Of a stretch of 64,000 nucleotides of DNA, positions 9,021 to 18,200 are shown piece after piece. Location of the stretch: positions 186,001 to 250,000 of the forward strand of contig CAWCLF010000001.1 in NCBI GenBank assembly GCA_963796325.1. Direction: 5' to 3'. Every line of letters starts with the position of its first letter. Position 1 is the stretch's first letter. The stretch comes from CAVYGN01 sp963796325 (lineage in GTDB: Bacteria; Spirochaetota; Brevinematia; Brevinematales; JAOACQ01). The notes beneath the pieces were generated by a model. That model saw nothing but the letters and a program-made list of their open reading frames with translations. It did no database searches and was not told the DNA's origin. The position numbers were made by a program, and so were the translations under genes.

Positions 9021-10385
9021 ATGTTTGAAAGTTTGATAATAATAGCTCTCATCCTGGTTGTCGCCAGTCTCGGAATATTATATTTATTTCAGAATTTAAT
9101 AGGCCCGCATAAACTTGATTCGGTCAAGTCATTGCTTGAGTCCGGTAAATACGAGCAGGCTGTCAACGCCCTTAATGCTTTTATGAAAAAGGACGACAGG
9201 AACCCCATGGCCCATCTTTATTTAGCCGAAGCATATTATTTTACGAACAACCTCGAAATGGCCATGGTAGAATACAAACAGGTTCTCACCACGGGGCATT
9301 TTACAAATTCGGCGACTGAAAAGATAATCAGGAAGCGTCTTGCCGATATATATTTAAAATTCGGGCAGCTTGAAGAGGCACAAAAGGAATTTATAGTTCT
9401 TTCGAAGCTTGAACCCCATAATTCCGATTATCTGTTTCAGATAGGCAGTATTTTCTATGAACGTGCGATGAAAGAGCAGGCCCTGGCATATCTTGACCGG
9501 GCTTTAAAATCGGGCAAAAGCTCATCGGAAATATTTTTTTTAATCGGGAAAATTTATTACGAAATGAGCAGGGTAAACGAAGCGCTGAATGCATTTACCA
9601 ACTGTGTCAGGCTTGATCCGAAAAATCCCGAAGCGCATTATTATATAGGGATTATACTGAAAACCATGAATTCATACGGAAAAGCTGTACAGGAGCTGGA
9701 TATTGCCGAACAGACCAAAGACAATCAATTGAAAGTTAAAGCAATGTACCAGAAAGGCTTGTGCAAGCTGGAAGTCGGGGAACTGGAAGGAGCCAAAGCT
9801 GATTTTGAAAGAGCGCTTAAATATTCTAATGAGGAAAACAACACGACAATCGCTGTTCATTATACGCTCGGAATGACCTATGAAAAAGAAAGGCGTCTGG
9901 TTGAAGCGGTCGAACAATGGGAAAAAGTTGCGCAGCTCAGGCCCAATTACCAGGATGTACAGGCGAAACTGGCCGAATATGAGGATCTTAGAGTTGATGA
10001 TAAGCTTAAAGATCTTCTCACTTCAACGCCGACAACTTTTGAAATAATCAGCCAGAATCTTCTCAAGACCATGGGCTATGAAACTCTTGAAAGTTCGATG
10101 CTTGATGATGATCATCTTGAGATAGTCGGCATGGAAAGAAGTCTGAGGTGGCGGGATGTCAGGGGAGGAAAGGTTCTTGTCAGAATTTCCAGGGACAATG
10201 AGGATGTAAGCGAAGACCAGGTGGCGAAACTTGTCGAAAACCTCAAGCTTGTGCATGGAATAAGGGCTATATATGTAACTACGGGGAAATTTACTCCGCA
10301 GGCTATGCGTTATTCGGAAAACAGGCCTGTCGATCTCTATGACAGACAGAGGCTTACGCTTATCTTCAAGCAGAACCAGGTATAA
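9021..10385 (+). CDS. Membrane-anchored TPR protein with degenerate Mrr/restriction-endonuclease-like C-terminal domain
   Basis: 454 residues. An N-terminal transmembrane helix (~4-26), TPRs from ~36 to ~320 (including SDYLFQIGSIFYERAMKEQA and PEAHYYIGIILKTMNSYGKA), then ~115 residues resembling the Mrr catalytic fold: FEIISQNLLKTMGYETLE, a strand and turn at DDDHLEIVG, LVRIS, and a late block IYVTTGKFTPQAMRYSENRP. In active Mrr proteins the turn carries G(V/I)D and the next strand Q-x-K; here these read HLE and VRIS, so metal-dependent cleavage looks lost. It may bind nucleic acid or simply fold. GGGGTGG lies upstream of the ATG. The domain assignment is by eye. Confidence 0.75.
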   Translation: MFESLIIIALILVVASLGILYLFQNLIGPHKLDSVKSLLESGKYEQAVNALNAFMKKDDRNPMAHLYLAEAYYFTNNLEMAMVEYKQVLTTGHFTNSATEKIIRKRLADIYLKFGQLEEAQKEFIVLSKLEPHNSDYLFQIGSIFYERAMKEQALAYLDRALKSGKSSSEIFFLIGKIYYEMSRVNEALNAFTNCVRLDPKNPEAHYYIGIILKTMNSYGKAVQELDIAEQTKDNQLKVKAMYQKGLCKLEVGELEGAKADFERALKYSNEENNTTIAVHYTLGMTYEKERRLVEAVEQWEKVAQLRPNYQDVQAKLAEYEDLRVDDKLKDLLTSTPTTFEIISQNLLKTMGYETLESSMLDDDHLEIVGMERSLRWRDVRGGKVLVRISRDNEDVSEDQVAKLVENLKLVHGIRAIYVTTGKFTPQAMRYSENRPVDLYDRQRLTLIFKQNQV

Positions 10386-10394
10386 GGATTATCA

Positions 10395-10577
10395 ATGAAG
10401 ATCATGCCTAAAATAATAACGCTTGTATTTTTTGTCCTCACGGGATTTTTTTTTATTCACCAGGTAATAGTAGGAAATCCCTTTCAGGATTTTATATCTC
10501 CTGCAGCCGTAATTCTGATGTTTTTTTTCATGGGAGGGGTTTGCTTATTTGCCGTTTTCAGGTTCAATAAGAATTGA
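10395..10577 (+). CDS. Small membrane protein, two predicted helices
   Basis: 60 residues with two hydrophobic segments (IITLVFFVLTGFFFIHQVIV, ~6-26, and ISPAAVILMFFFMGGVCLFA, ~34-54) and a basic C-terminus (FRFNKN). It starts 9 bases after the TPR-Mrr gene, with AAGGATT as a plausible SD, and ends 2 bases before the convergent histidine kinase gene. No family is recognised. Its position as the last gene of the TPR set suggests it is co-expressed and may partner the membrane-bound TPR proteins. Confidence 0.65.
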   Translation: MKIMPKIITLVFFVLTGFFFIHQVIVGNPFQDFISPAAVILMFFFMGGVCLFAVFRFNKN

Positions 10578-10579
10578 TT

Positions 10580-12394
10580 TCAATTACGGATTGCAATTGA
10601 TAAAGGGATTTCTATTCTGAACGCGGAACCTTCGCCGCCTTGAAAGTTCAATTTACCGTCAAGCTGAGAAGTTAAGAGTTTAACTATTTCAAGTCCCAAG
10701 CCTCTTGAACGTCCATTTTCCAGGCCGTCTTTAATGCCGTTTCCGTTGTCGGCAACCGTCAGAGATATGAAACGATCGGTCTTTTTCAGGTATACTTGTA
10801 TTGTGCCCCCGTTATTTCCGATAAAGGCGTACTTGAGCGAATTAATTAAAAGTTCGTTCAATATCAGGCCGAGCGGAATGGAATGTCTTAATTCCACAAT
10901 TATATCATCAATATCGAGATAAAGATTGATTCCGTTATTAGCGAGGGAATAAATATCGAGTATTGAACGGCACAATTTTTCAAGATAATCTTTGAGTTTT
11001 ACATATTGGAACTGCTGGCTCTGATAGAGCAGATCGTATAACTTTGAAAGTGAATTGATCCGGTCCCTGAGGTTCGTCAGGACAGCACGCGTATCTGTAT
11101 TTTCCTGTTTCAGGGTTTCCAGGTTTACGATGCTCGTTATTATTGCAAAGCTGTTCTTGACCCTGTGCTGCAGTTCTCGCAGAAGGGTTTCTTTTCCACC
11201 GAGGGCTTTTGTCAATTCCTCCTCTGCATGTTTTCTTTCGCTTATATCCCGGGCTACTCCAAGAACACCTACGATATTGTTTTGAGCGTCTGTAATCGGA
11301 GTTAGTGTTGTGCCGATCCAGATTTCGCCAATGGGGAACATTTCCTGGTATTCATGTACTTTTGATATTCTGCTTTCAATCACTTTGCATATGGCTTCCG
11401 TATACCTGGCGGCAACAGAGGGGGGAAAAACTTCATTTAACGATTTATCGATAATCTCTTCTTTTGATTTTTTCAAACCCCGGGCTGCAGATGTGTTGAC
11501 GAACCTGACATATAGGTTTCCGTCTATGTAGAAGATCATATCCGGCGATGTTTCGATAAGAGTCCTGTACTGCTTCTCGCTTTCAATAACCCGGTCTTCC
11601 TGCTTTTTCCTGGCTGTCAGATCGTAAGCCAGGACCATCTCCGTTTTATGGCCATGCCAATCCAGTTTATGGGACTTTACGTCCATTATAAGAATTTCGC
11701 CGTTTTTACTTTTATGCTTCCAGATTCCCGTGTCGTCAAGGCCGCTCGATTCATGACTATTTTTATCCGTTATCCTGTCGGCTTCATCCTCAGAAATTAT
11801 ATCTTTTATGGTAAGTTTTAAGAATTCTTCGTGGTTGTAACCGTATTTACTTACAGCCGAATCATTTACTGCCAGGAATTTGAGAGTCTCGATGTCATAT
11901 ATCATCATAGGATGGGGACTGGTTTCGAAAAGAAGACGGTAATGTTCGGCTGTTTCCCGGAGAATTTCACTCTCAATTTTTATACTTTCGTGTTCACCTT
12001 TTTCTTTCACTCTTTTTTCATTGAGGTTCAGCGCCGAAACGATTGAAGCGGCTATAATATCTTTTCCGCAATTCTTAGGGAGGAAGCCGAAGCAGAGAAT
12101 TCCTTCGGTTTTCTGGATAAATTCCTTTTCAGTATGGTTTGACAGGAATATCACCGGTATATCGTATTCTTTCAGAATTTTCCCGGCAGTAATTCCGCCG
12201 TCGGGTCCGATCCCGAGATCAATGTCCATCAGCACCAGGTCTATTTTTGGAGCTTTTTGGAAAACATCGATGGCAGCTTCTGAACTTGATGCAGTAATAA
12301 CGTTATATCCCATATTCTTTAAAGATTCAGCTTCCGAGAAGGCGACTATGGCTTCGTCATCAACTATCAAAATGGTTTTTTCCCTCATAGTCAT
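10580..12394 (-). CDS. Hybrid response regulator / PAS-PAS / HisKA_2-type histidine kinase
   Basis: 604 residues: an N-terminal REC domain (ILIVDDEAIVAF; phospho-acceptor Asp in LVLMDIDLG; K in FLPKNCG), two PAS domains (~150-260 and ~275-390), a HisKA_2 dimerisation helix with the His in ELQHRVKNSFAI, and an HATPase_c domain (N-box LGLILNELLINSLKYAF; G-boxes ADNGNGIKDG and SRGLGLEIV). The ATG at 12394 is preferred because AGGGG is 6 bases upstream; an ATG at 12400 abuts that SD. It is soluble, so it senses a cytosolic ligand or redox state through PAS. The N-terminal receiver implies control by another kinase. No cognate output regulator is adjacent. It has its own promoter at 12498-12526. 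Confidence 0.9.
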   Translation of the reverse strand: MTMREKTILIVDDEAIVAFSEAESLKNMGYNVITASSSEAAIDVFQKAPKIDLVLMDIDLGIGPDGGITAGKILKEYDIPVIFLSNHTEKEFIQKTEGILCFGFLPKNCGKDIIAASIVSALNLNEKRVKEKGEHESIKIESEILRETAEHYRLLFETSPHPMMIYDIETLKFLAVNDSAVSKYGYNHEEFLKLTIKDIISEDEADRITDKNSHESSGLDDTGIWKHKSKNGEILIMDVKSHKLDWHGHKTEMVLAYDLTARKKQEDRVIESEKQYRTLIETSPDMIFYIDGNLYVRFVNTSAARGLKKSKEEIIDKSLNEVFPPSVAARYTEAICKVIESRISKVHEYQEMFPIGEIWIGTTLTPITDAQNNIVGVLGVARDISERKHAEEELTKALGGKETLLRELQHRVKNSFAIITSIVNLETLKQENTDTRAVLTNLRDRINSLSKLYDLLYQSQQFQYVKLKDYLEKLCRSILDIYSLANNGINLYLDIDDIIVELRHSIPLGLILNELLINSLKYAFIGNNGGTIQVYLKKTDRFISLTVADNGNGIKDGLENGRSRGLGLEIVKLLTSQLDGKLNFQGGEGSAFRIEIPLSIAIRN

Positions 12395-12497
12395 GACCAT
12401 CCCCTTACCGCCGTTAAAGGTGGCGTCAAATGGAGCCGTAAATTAAAGTAGGATTAATTACAAAGAATTGTTTATTATTGCCCCCCATGATCATTAT

Positions 12498-12526
12498 AAT
12501 ATAAATTGCAGCTCAATATCTGTCAA
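12498..12526 (-). promoter_or_regulatory. Sigma70-type promoter of the REC-PAS-HK gene
   Basis: On the minus strand: TTGACA (12526-12521), 17-bp spacer, TATATT (12503-12498). It gives a leader of about 95 bases before the ATG at 12394. The remaining spacer to the murA stop (12527-12649) is A/T-rich, and I see nothing else in it. Confidence 0.75.
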
Positions 12527-12649
12527 TTTACCCGCAATTAAGAATAATAGATTTAGAGAGTTAATATATATAATACTTCATGAAAAGGGAAAAGATGAAA
12601 ATTTTTAAAATATATTTTTATTTATGGGCACTTATAATAAAACTCGGGT

Positions 12650-13912
12650 TCATTGCCTTACCCTTTCGATCTGTGCGCCGAGCTTGACCAGTTTTTCCTC
12701 GAGCTTTTCATAACCCCTGTCTATATGATATATTCGTAAAACTTCGCTTTGGCCATGTGCGGAAAGAGCGCCCATAACAAGACCTGCTCCAGCCCTCAAA
12801 TCGGAAGCCATTACCGAAGCTCCGGAAAGGCAGCTGACTCCTCTTATCACGGCAGTCGGACCGTCCACTTTTATATCGGCTCCCATTCTGCATAATTCGG
12901 CTGCGTGCATAAAACGGTCGGGGAATATCTTTTCAGATATTATGCTTATTCCATCGCTGATGCTGACATATGCCATCAATTGAGCCTGCAGGTCCGTCGG
13001 GAAGAACGGATAGGGGCGCGTTTCGATTTCGACAGGTTTTATGGATTTTCCGCGGGCAATGATATGATCGCTTGAGAGTATTTCTATCTCAACGCCCGCT
13101 GTTGAAAAGATCTCAAAAGGTTTTTCCATGTGGTTTACATTCATGTTTTTTATATGAATTTCGCTTTCAGTAATTCCGGCAGCCGTGATAAAAGTGCCTG
13201 TCTCGATCCTGTCGGGTATTATTGTATGTTCGGCTGCATGGAGTTCCTTAACTCCTTCGATTTCGATAATAGTAGTACCTGCACCGCTGATTTTAGCTCC
13301 CATTTTAATCAAAAAATTTGCCAGATCTTCGACTTCAGGTTCGCAAGCGGCGCCTTCGATAATTGTTGTGCCCTTTGCAAGTGAGGCAGCCATCATTACA
13401 TTCTCGGTCGCAAGCACGCTGGGTCCGTTATTGCCGGACAGATTTATCTTCCTGCCGACAAGTTCGTCCGCTTCCGCCCAGATATAGCCATGCTCGGTTA
13501 CCATTCTGGTGCCGAGGGCTTTCATACCGAGTATATGAAGGTCGATAGGTCTTGGGCCTATTACGCATCCTCCGGGGGGAGGAATCTTGGCTTTGCCTTT
13601 CCTGGCCAGCAGGGGGCCCATCACGGCGACAGAAGCGCGCATCTTCCGGACAATATCGTAAGGAGCTTCAAAAGGCGCATCGTCAATTTCCTCTATTTCC
13701 ACCATGCCTGCCTGGAACTGGACCTTTTTCCCCAGTATTTCAAGAAGTTCCTTCATTGTACTTATATCCATCAAATCCGGCACATTATGCAGAACCACCT
13801 TTTCAGCTGTTAATATTGAAGCTGCCATGATCGGCAATGATGCGTTCTTTGATCCGCTGATAAAAACATCGCCCTTCAGTTTTTTCATACCGTTGATGAT
13901 AAATTTATCCAT
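12650..13912 (-). CDS. murA: UDP-N-acetylglucosamine 1-carboxyvinyltransferase
   Basis: First committed step of peptidoglycan synthesis: transfers enolpyruvate from PEP to UDP-GlcNAc in the cytosol. 420 residues, the usual length. It has SGSKNASLPIMAAS at the N-terminus (Lys22, Asn23) and the catalytic loop PPGGCVIGPRPIDLH, with Cys116 in the position attacked by fosfomycin, so the enzyme should be of the Cys (sensitive) type. The late RAGAGLVMGALSA block fits the second inverse alpha/beta domain. GAGGCTCTCAA precedes the ATG. Monocistronic in appearance. Confidence 0.97.
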   Translation of the reverse strand: MDKFIINGMKKLKGDVFISGSKNASLPIMAASILTAEKVVLHNVPDLMDISTMKELLEILGKKVQFQAGMVEIEEIDDAPFEAPYDIVRKMRASVAVMGPLLARKGKAKIPPPGGCVIGPRPIDLHILGMKALGTRMVTEHGYIWAEADELVGRKINLSGNNGPSVLATENVMMAASLAKGTTIIEGAACEPEVEDLANFLIKMGAKISGAGTTIIEIEGVKELHAAEHTIIPDRIETGTFITAAGITESEIHIKNMNVNHMEKPFEIFSTAGVEIEILSSDHIIARGKSIKPVEIETRPYPFFPTDLQAQLMAYVSISDGISIISEKIFPDRFMHAAELCRMGADIKVDGPTAVIRGVSCLSGASVMASDLRAGAGLVMGALSAHGQSEVLRIYHIDRGYEKLEEKLVKLGAQIERVRQ

Positions 13913-14003
13913 TTGAGAGCCTCTTTATAACTCGATATTCATTATATAATAAGAGAAGGAAAAAATACAGCATCCGATGATGCGCGGTATAAAATCTTGA
14001 AGC

Positions 14004-14687
14004 TCAGGACGCCAGAAGCGCCAGGAGCTCTATTATAACGGGAGGGACCATATCTTCGATACTCCGGCCTTCATCAAGCCTTTGCCTTATGATCGAGGAT
14101 GAAATATCCATTTCAGGGAAAGGGAAAATATGGATGAAGGGAAATCGTTTTCTTACTTCTTCACTATTAAATCCTGCTCTTTCCGCAGCACAAAAAACTG
14201 CTATCTCTGACAGTTCGATATAATTTTTCCAGGTGTCCAGCGCCAAGGCCTGATCCATGCCTATGATAATATGAAAATCGGTATCTTTTTTCAGATCGGA
14301 CAGTTTTTTTACAGTATCGATAGTAAAAGAAATTTGATCGTTTTGAATTTCAATATCTGAAACGGATACCGATTCGTTATGGTAAATTTTATAGCCCTCT
14401 GTATAATTGCCGATAAACTGATTTATTCCTTTTCCAGGCTTTATCATGGTCAGATTTTTACGGACATCTTCGGGTGATTCGCAATATAGAGCTGTTTTTA
14501 TCATAAATGACCGTGTGGGTGCATTCCAGCGGTCTCCGACCGGCTTATGAGAGGGTATGTTTGTCGGTATATAGATCAATTCATCAAGATTAAAAAAGCT
14601 GCGGGCACGTATTCCGAGTTCGATATGTGCATTATGCGGCGGATTGAAAGAACCGCCGATTATTCCTGCCCTGCGCGTCATTATCAT
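14004..14687 (-). CDS. nadD: Nicotinate-nucleotide adenylyltransferase
   Basis: Adenylates nicotinate mononucleotide in NAD synthesis. Begins MIMTRRAGIIGGSFNPPHNA; the GGSFNPPHNAH loop is the nucleotidyltransferase (H/T)xxH signature and ISSSIIRQRL near the C-terminus is the ISSTxIR motif. The start at 14687 is chosen because it overlaps the proA stop as ATGA, with SD-like CAGGTCAGGGA upstream; the longer reading would extend 11 codons into proA. 227 residues. Translational coupling to proA is likely. The pairing of proline and NAD genes in one unit occurs in several phyla and probably has no pathway meaning. Confidence 0.93.
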   Translation of the reverse strand: MIMTRRAGIIGGSFNPPHNAHIELGIRARSFFNLDELIYIPTNIPSHKPVGDRWNAPTRSFMIKTALYCESPEDVRKNLTMIKPGKGINQFIGNYTEGYKIYHNESVSVSDIEIQNDQISFTIDTVKKLSDLKKDTDFHIIIGMDQALALDTWKNYIELSEIAVFCAAERAGFNSEEVRKRFPFIHIFPFPEMDISSSIIRQRLDEGRSIEDMVPPVIIELLALLAS

Positions 14688-15937
14688 TCCCTGACCTGTC
14701 CGTCTCCGTATATAACCCATTTTTCTGTAGTGAGGCCTTCGATACCCATAGGCCCCCTGACATGAAGTTTCTGAGTTGAAATACCCACTTCCGCACCCAG
14801 GCCGAATTCTCCGCCGTCGGTAAAACGGGTTGAAGCGTTGGCATATACAGCTGCACTGTCAACCCTGTCAAGGAAATTTTGTATATTACGGTAACTTTCG
14901 CTAATGATGGCATCCGAGTGGTGAGATCCGTATTTATTAATATGATCAATAGCTTCTTCAGCGCTGTTCAGAATTTTTACCGATATTTTGAGATCGAGAT
15001 ATTCTGTATACCAGTCTTCCTCTGTCGCTTCCTTGAGGCCCGGCACTATTTTCAGCACATTTTTATCTCCGACAACTTCAACGCCTTTTTCCATAAGGCA
15101 ATGAATTAGATCATTGATATATGGATAATTCTTATGAATAAGAAGTGTTTCAGCCGAATTGCAGACGGACGGCTTCTGAACCTTCGCATTAATGACAATT
15201 TTAAGCGCTTTATCCCTGTCGGCATTTTCATCCACAAAAACGTGGCAAATGCCTTTGTCGTGTTTTATAACCGGGATGAATGAATTCTCATCCACAAGCT
15301 TGATAAGGCTTTCCCCTCCCCGGGGAATGACTACATCTATGAACTTATTCATTTTCAGCAATTCCATCAGAATTTCATATTCGGGTTTTTCGATAAACTG
15401 GACTGCATCCTGCGGGAACCCTTTATTTTTCATTACTCTATGAATGATATCAATTATACTTCGGTTTGAATTAATGGACTCTTTTCCCCCTCTTAAAATT
15501 ACCGAGTTTCCAGATTTGAGGGTCATTGCAGCGACATCGCTGGTAACATTGGGGCGCGACTCATAAATTATCGCAACAACTCCGAGGGGTACCCTTACCT
15601 TCATTATTTTCAGTCCGTTCGGCCTTCTGGTAATCATAGTGCCGCTTCCGACAGGATCTTGAAGCATGGCTATTTCCCTCACGGCGTTTGCCATAGCATC
15701 GATCCTTTTTTTGTTAAGAACCAGCCGGTCGATAAAAGATTTATTCCTGCCGCCGGCTTCGGCAAATTCCATGTCTTTTTTATTTTCTTCAATGATGATC
15801 TCATGATTTTTGGACAATTCATCGGCAATGCTTTTGAGAAGCGAGTTTTTCTCGTCTGTTCCTGTTGCTGCAATTGTATAAGATATGTCCTTGGCCCGCC
15901 TTGCAATATTTTCAGCATAGAGTTTAAAATCTTCCAT
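14684..15937 (-). CDS. proA: Gamma-glutamyl phosphate reductase
   Basis: NADPH-dependent reduction of gamma-glutamyl phosphate to the semialdehyde in proline synthesis. The 417-residue length is standard. The catalytic Cys lies in KPSVCNSAETLLIH, and VAIIYESRPNVTSDVAAM and VILRGGKESINSNRSI are conserved ALDH-fold blocks. AGGAGAAACCT precedes the ATG, and a TTGACA/TATATT promoter sits at 15974-16002. No proB lies next to it. It overlaps nadD by 4 bases. Confidence 0.97.
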   Translation of the reverse strand: MEDFKLYAENIARRAKDISYTIAATGTDEKNSLLKSIADELSKNHEIIIEENKKDMEFAEAGGRNKSFIDRLVLNKKRIDAMANAVREIAMLQDPVGSGTMITRRPNGLKIMKVRVPLGVVAIIYESRPNVTSDVAAMTLKSGNSVILRGGKESINSNRSIIDIIHRVMKNKGFPQDAVQFIEKPEYEILMELLKMNKFIDVVIPRGGESLIKLVDENSFIPVIKHDKGICHVFVDENADRDKALKIVINAKVQKPSVCNSAETLLIHKNYPYINDLIHCLMEKGVEVVGDKNVLKIVPGLKEATEEDWYTEYLDLKISVKILNSAEEAIDHINKYGSHHSDAIISESYRNIQNFLDRVDSAAVYANASTRFTDGGEFGLGAEVGISTQKLHVRGPMGIEGLTTEKWVIYGDGQVRE

Positions 15938-15973
15938 AGGTTTCTCCTGTCTATATACACCGATAAACTATTA

Positions 15974-16002
15974 AATATATGGTATGGATATAAAATTGTC
16001 AA
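15974..16002 (-). promoter_or_regulatory. Sigma70-type promoter of proA-nadD
   Basis: Minus strand: TTGACA (16002-15997), 17 bp, TATATT (15979-15974), about 37 bases before the proA start. Confidence 0.75.
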
Positions 16003-16058
16003 TTTTTAATAATTGCGGTCATACTTTGAGAACAGAAGATAATTGAACGACAATCTCT

Positions 16059-16087
16059 TTGACAATACTTAAGGATTTAACTAAAAT
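16059..16087 (+). promoter_or_regulatory. Sigma70-type promoter of the 688-residue unknown gene
   Basis: TTGACA at 16059-16064, 17 bp, TAAAAT at 16082-16087. The ATG of the downstream gene is at 16123 with GAGG just before it. Confidence 0.75.
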
Positions 16088-16122
16088 ATGTAATACAGCC
16101 GAATCGTAAAAAAGAGGTTCCC

Positions 16123-18189
16123 ATGGATACAGGTGCCCCGAACCCGAAAGAGTACCGTGAGGTCCCGGGCTGGGTATCGTATGACGAAAGGCAGAAGCTG
16201 GAAATTTCCAATGACCTCGGTATTCTGGATAAAAGCGAGTTAGCTGTTTTTCTGGCGGTAGCTGAATACTCCGATAAATATAAAACCACCTACCTGCCCC
16301 TCCAGGAGTTTTATAAATATCTATACGAATATGGTCTTCGCACAAATACGAATGCTCTCAAGGTTGAAGACAATATCGTATCTCTTCTGAGGAAAGTATA
16401 TTATTATCTCCATAAGAAAGGCTACTGCAGATCGGATGTCCGGGATAATAAAATCACCGGTATAATACTGCTCGACCCTCAGAGCCTTAAGCCCGAGGAA
16501 GTTCAAAACCTTATCAATAAGCTGAAAAACGAATATGTTGAAATCAAAAAGGATTATGATAAACCATTCATAATGGGGAGCTATATTCCAAAGAGCGGAC
16601 TTTCAAGCAAGGTGCTTTCGGTAGTAACAATACGCGAACTCAACCAGCAGAAAATAAACGAATTATCCAGGGGTGCACCTCTTATAAAGGTGCTTTTCCC
16701 TTCCAATAATGACATAATAGTCTTGTCCGACGATCTTCCCCAGCTTATGGATATTGCATTCGATAAGCTTAAAAAGCACTTATCCAGGAACAGGGATCTG
16801 AGCATGCTGGTACTTTCAAAATTAAAACAGCAGTTTCAGAGCCTGGCTTCGGTGAATAAAATAGACCCTATTTTAAAGGATAATACTTTTGATCCGAAAC
16901 TATGGGCAGCTCTGGCGGCGGAGATAATGGATATGTCCCTTTCGGGTGAAAAGGGATCGAGTCTTTACCAGTCGAGCGAAATCATAAAATTCATGTCGAT
17001 AATAAGCAGCGACGAGATTCAGAAACGGTCACATACTGATAAATCCATGGATATTCTTCTGAAAATTATGGAAGCTTATGCCGTTCCGTTCTCAAAATCA
17101 CAGATCCTGCAGCTTCGTGAAAAACATGCCTATCTGAAGCTGCATTCTGAGAGGGATTATATCGACCTGGTCAACAGGTTCATTAAAGCGTATACGGTAT
17201 CGGAATCGATCGATGTTCCGCCGAGGATCCTGCGTATTAAAAACGGAGAAGAACCGAAATATCTGCACAGATCGCATGTTATGCCTAATTTTTTTGATAA
17301 GCTTGACAGTATTGCCTATGAATTGAAAAGGGAGTTTAAAGACAGGATGGATCAGGAGGGCGAGGTCTTTTTAAGAGATCCCATGATGAGAAATCCCGAT
17401 ATATTTGATAAATATGTCTCGGATTATTTTCATAAAAAGGATCCCCTGATCGTCCAAGTCGTGGAGGATCCGGATACGCTGTATTCTTTCTTATCCTTTT
17501 ATGGAAAGAACAATCCGGCAATAAATGCGCAGATAAGCAGGTTTTTTTATTCACCTACACGCGAGAACGAAGTTCCTCACAGGAAAAGTCTTGATGAAAT
17601 ACTGCTGATCAGCTGGGAAAAAATGCTTAATGAAGCTAAAAAACAAATTCCATTTATTTACAGGATACCTATTCTCGGGTTCCTTATGAAGATGCTTACA
17701 GGTTTCGGCAGGTACATGGACAAGGCAGTCGAGCACCAGCTCGATGAAAAGAAAAAACAGCCGAAGCTGTCCCAGCTTCTCACGGTACAAAAAAAGCGGA
17801 AGCCTGAAGCGGCTGAGAATAAAAAAGCCGTTCCCGTTATTCAGAAAGATAAGGAAAAGGCCAGGATTTTAAAAGAGCAGATGATTTCTCTGCAGCAGAA
17901 ATTAATAGGGAACAAAGACCCTGACGAGATGCTTGCATATTTTGAGAGTAAATGGAACCATACGATAAACCCTGAAGCGAGAAAGGAAAATATCAATATG
18001 GTTAAAACAAAAATCCACCACAGGCTTGGTTTTATAAAAAATATTTCAGCTGACATAATTAAAAGGGAAACTACTGATATGATGAAAACGGAAGGTTCTT
18101 TCAAGAAGGTTGCGGACACCGAATCCTTAAAAAATTATATAGCCCTCTATATGATCAAACATTACCTTGCCGACAAGAAAGACCAGTGA
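16123..18189 (+). CDS. Large soluble protein of unknown function (688 residues)
   Basis: Strong coding signal with a good promoter and SD (AAGAGGTTCCC before the ATG). No signal peptide and no convincing transmembrane helix. It looks mostly helical; residues ~550-600 form a Lys-rich linker (QKKRKPEAAENKKAVPV) before a final helical region of ~100 residues. Blocks that may help in searches are VPGWVSYDERQKLEISNDLG near the N-terminus and PIKVLFPSNN-like strands (ALIKVLFPSNNDIIVL read as APLIKVLFPSNND) in the first third. I cannot assign a family or motif. It is monocistronic, divergent from proA-nadD and convergent with the MshEN-like gene. Confidence 0.8.
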   Translation: MDTGAPNPKEYREVPGWVSYDERQKLEISNDLGILDKSELAVFLAVAEYSDKYKTTYLPLQEFYKYLYEYGLRTNTNALKVEDNIVSLLRKVYYYLHKKGYCRSDVRDNKITGIILLDPQSLKPEEVQNLINKLKNEYVEIKKDYDKPFIMGSYIPKSGLSSKVLSVVTIRELNQQKINELSRGAPLIKVLFPSNNDIIVLSDDLPQLMDIAFDKLKKHLSRNRDLSMLVLSKLKQQFQSLASVNKIDPILKDNTFDPKLWAALAAEIMDMSLSGEKGSSLYQSSEIIKFMSIISSDEIQKRSHTDKSMDILLKIMEAYAVPFSKSQILQLREKHAYLKLHSERDYIDLVNRFIKAYTVSESIDVPPRILRIKNGEEPKYLHRSHVMPNFFDKLDSIAYELKREFKDRMDQEGEVFLRDPMMRNPDIFDKYVSDYFHKKDPLIVQVVEDPDTLYSFLSFYGKNNPAINAQISRFFYSPTRENEVPHRKSLDEILLISWEKMLNEAKKQIPFIYRIPILGFLMKMLTGFGRYMDKAVEHQLDEKKKQPKLSQLLTVQKKRKPEAAENKKAVPVIQKDKEKARILKEQMISLQQKLIGNKDPDEMLAYFESKWNHTINPEARKENINMVKTKIHHRLGFIKNISADIIKRETTDMMKTEGSFKKVADTESLKNYIALYMIKHYLADKKDQ

Positions 18190-18200
18190 AAATTTTATAA

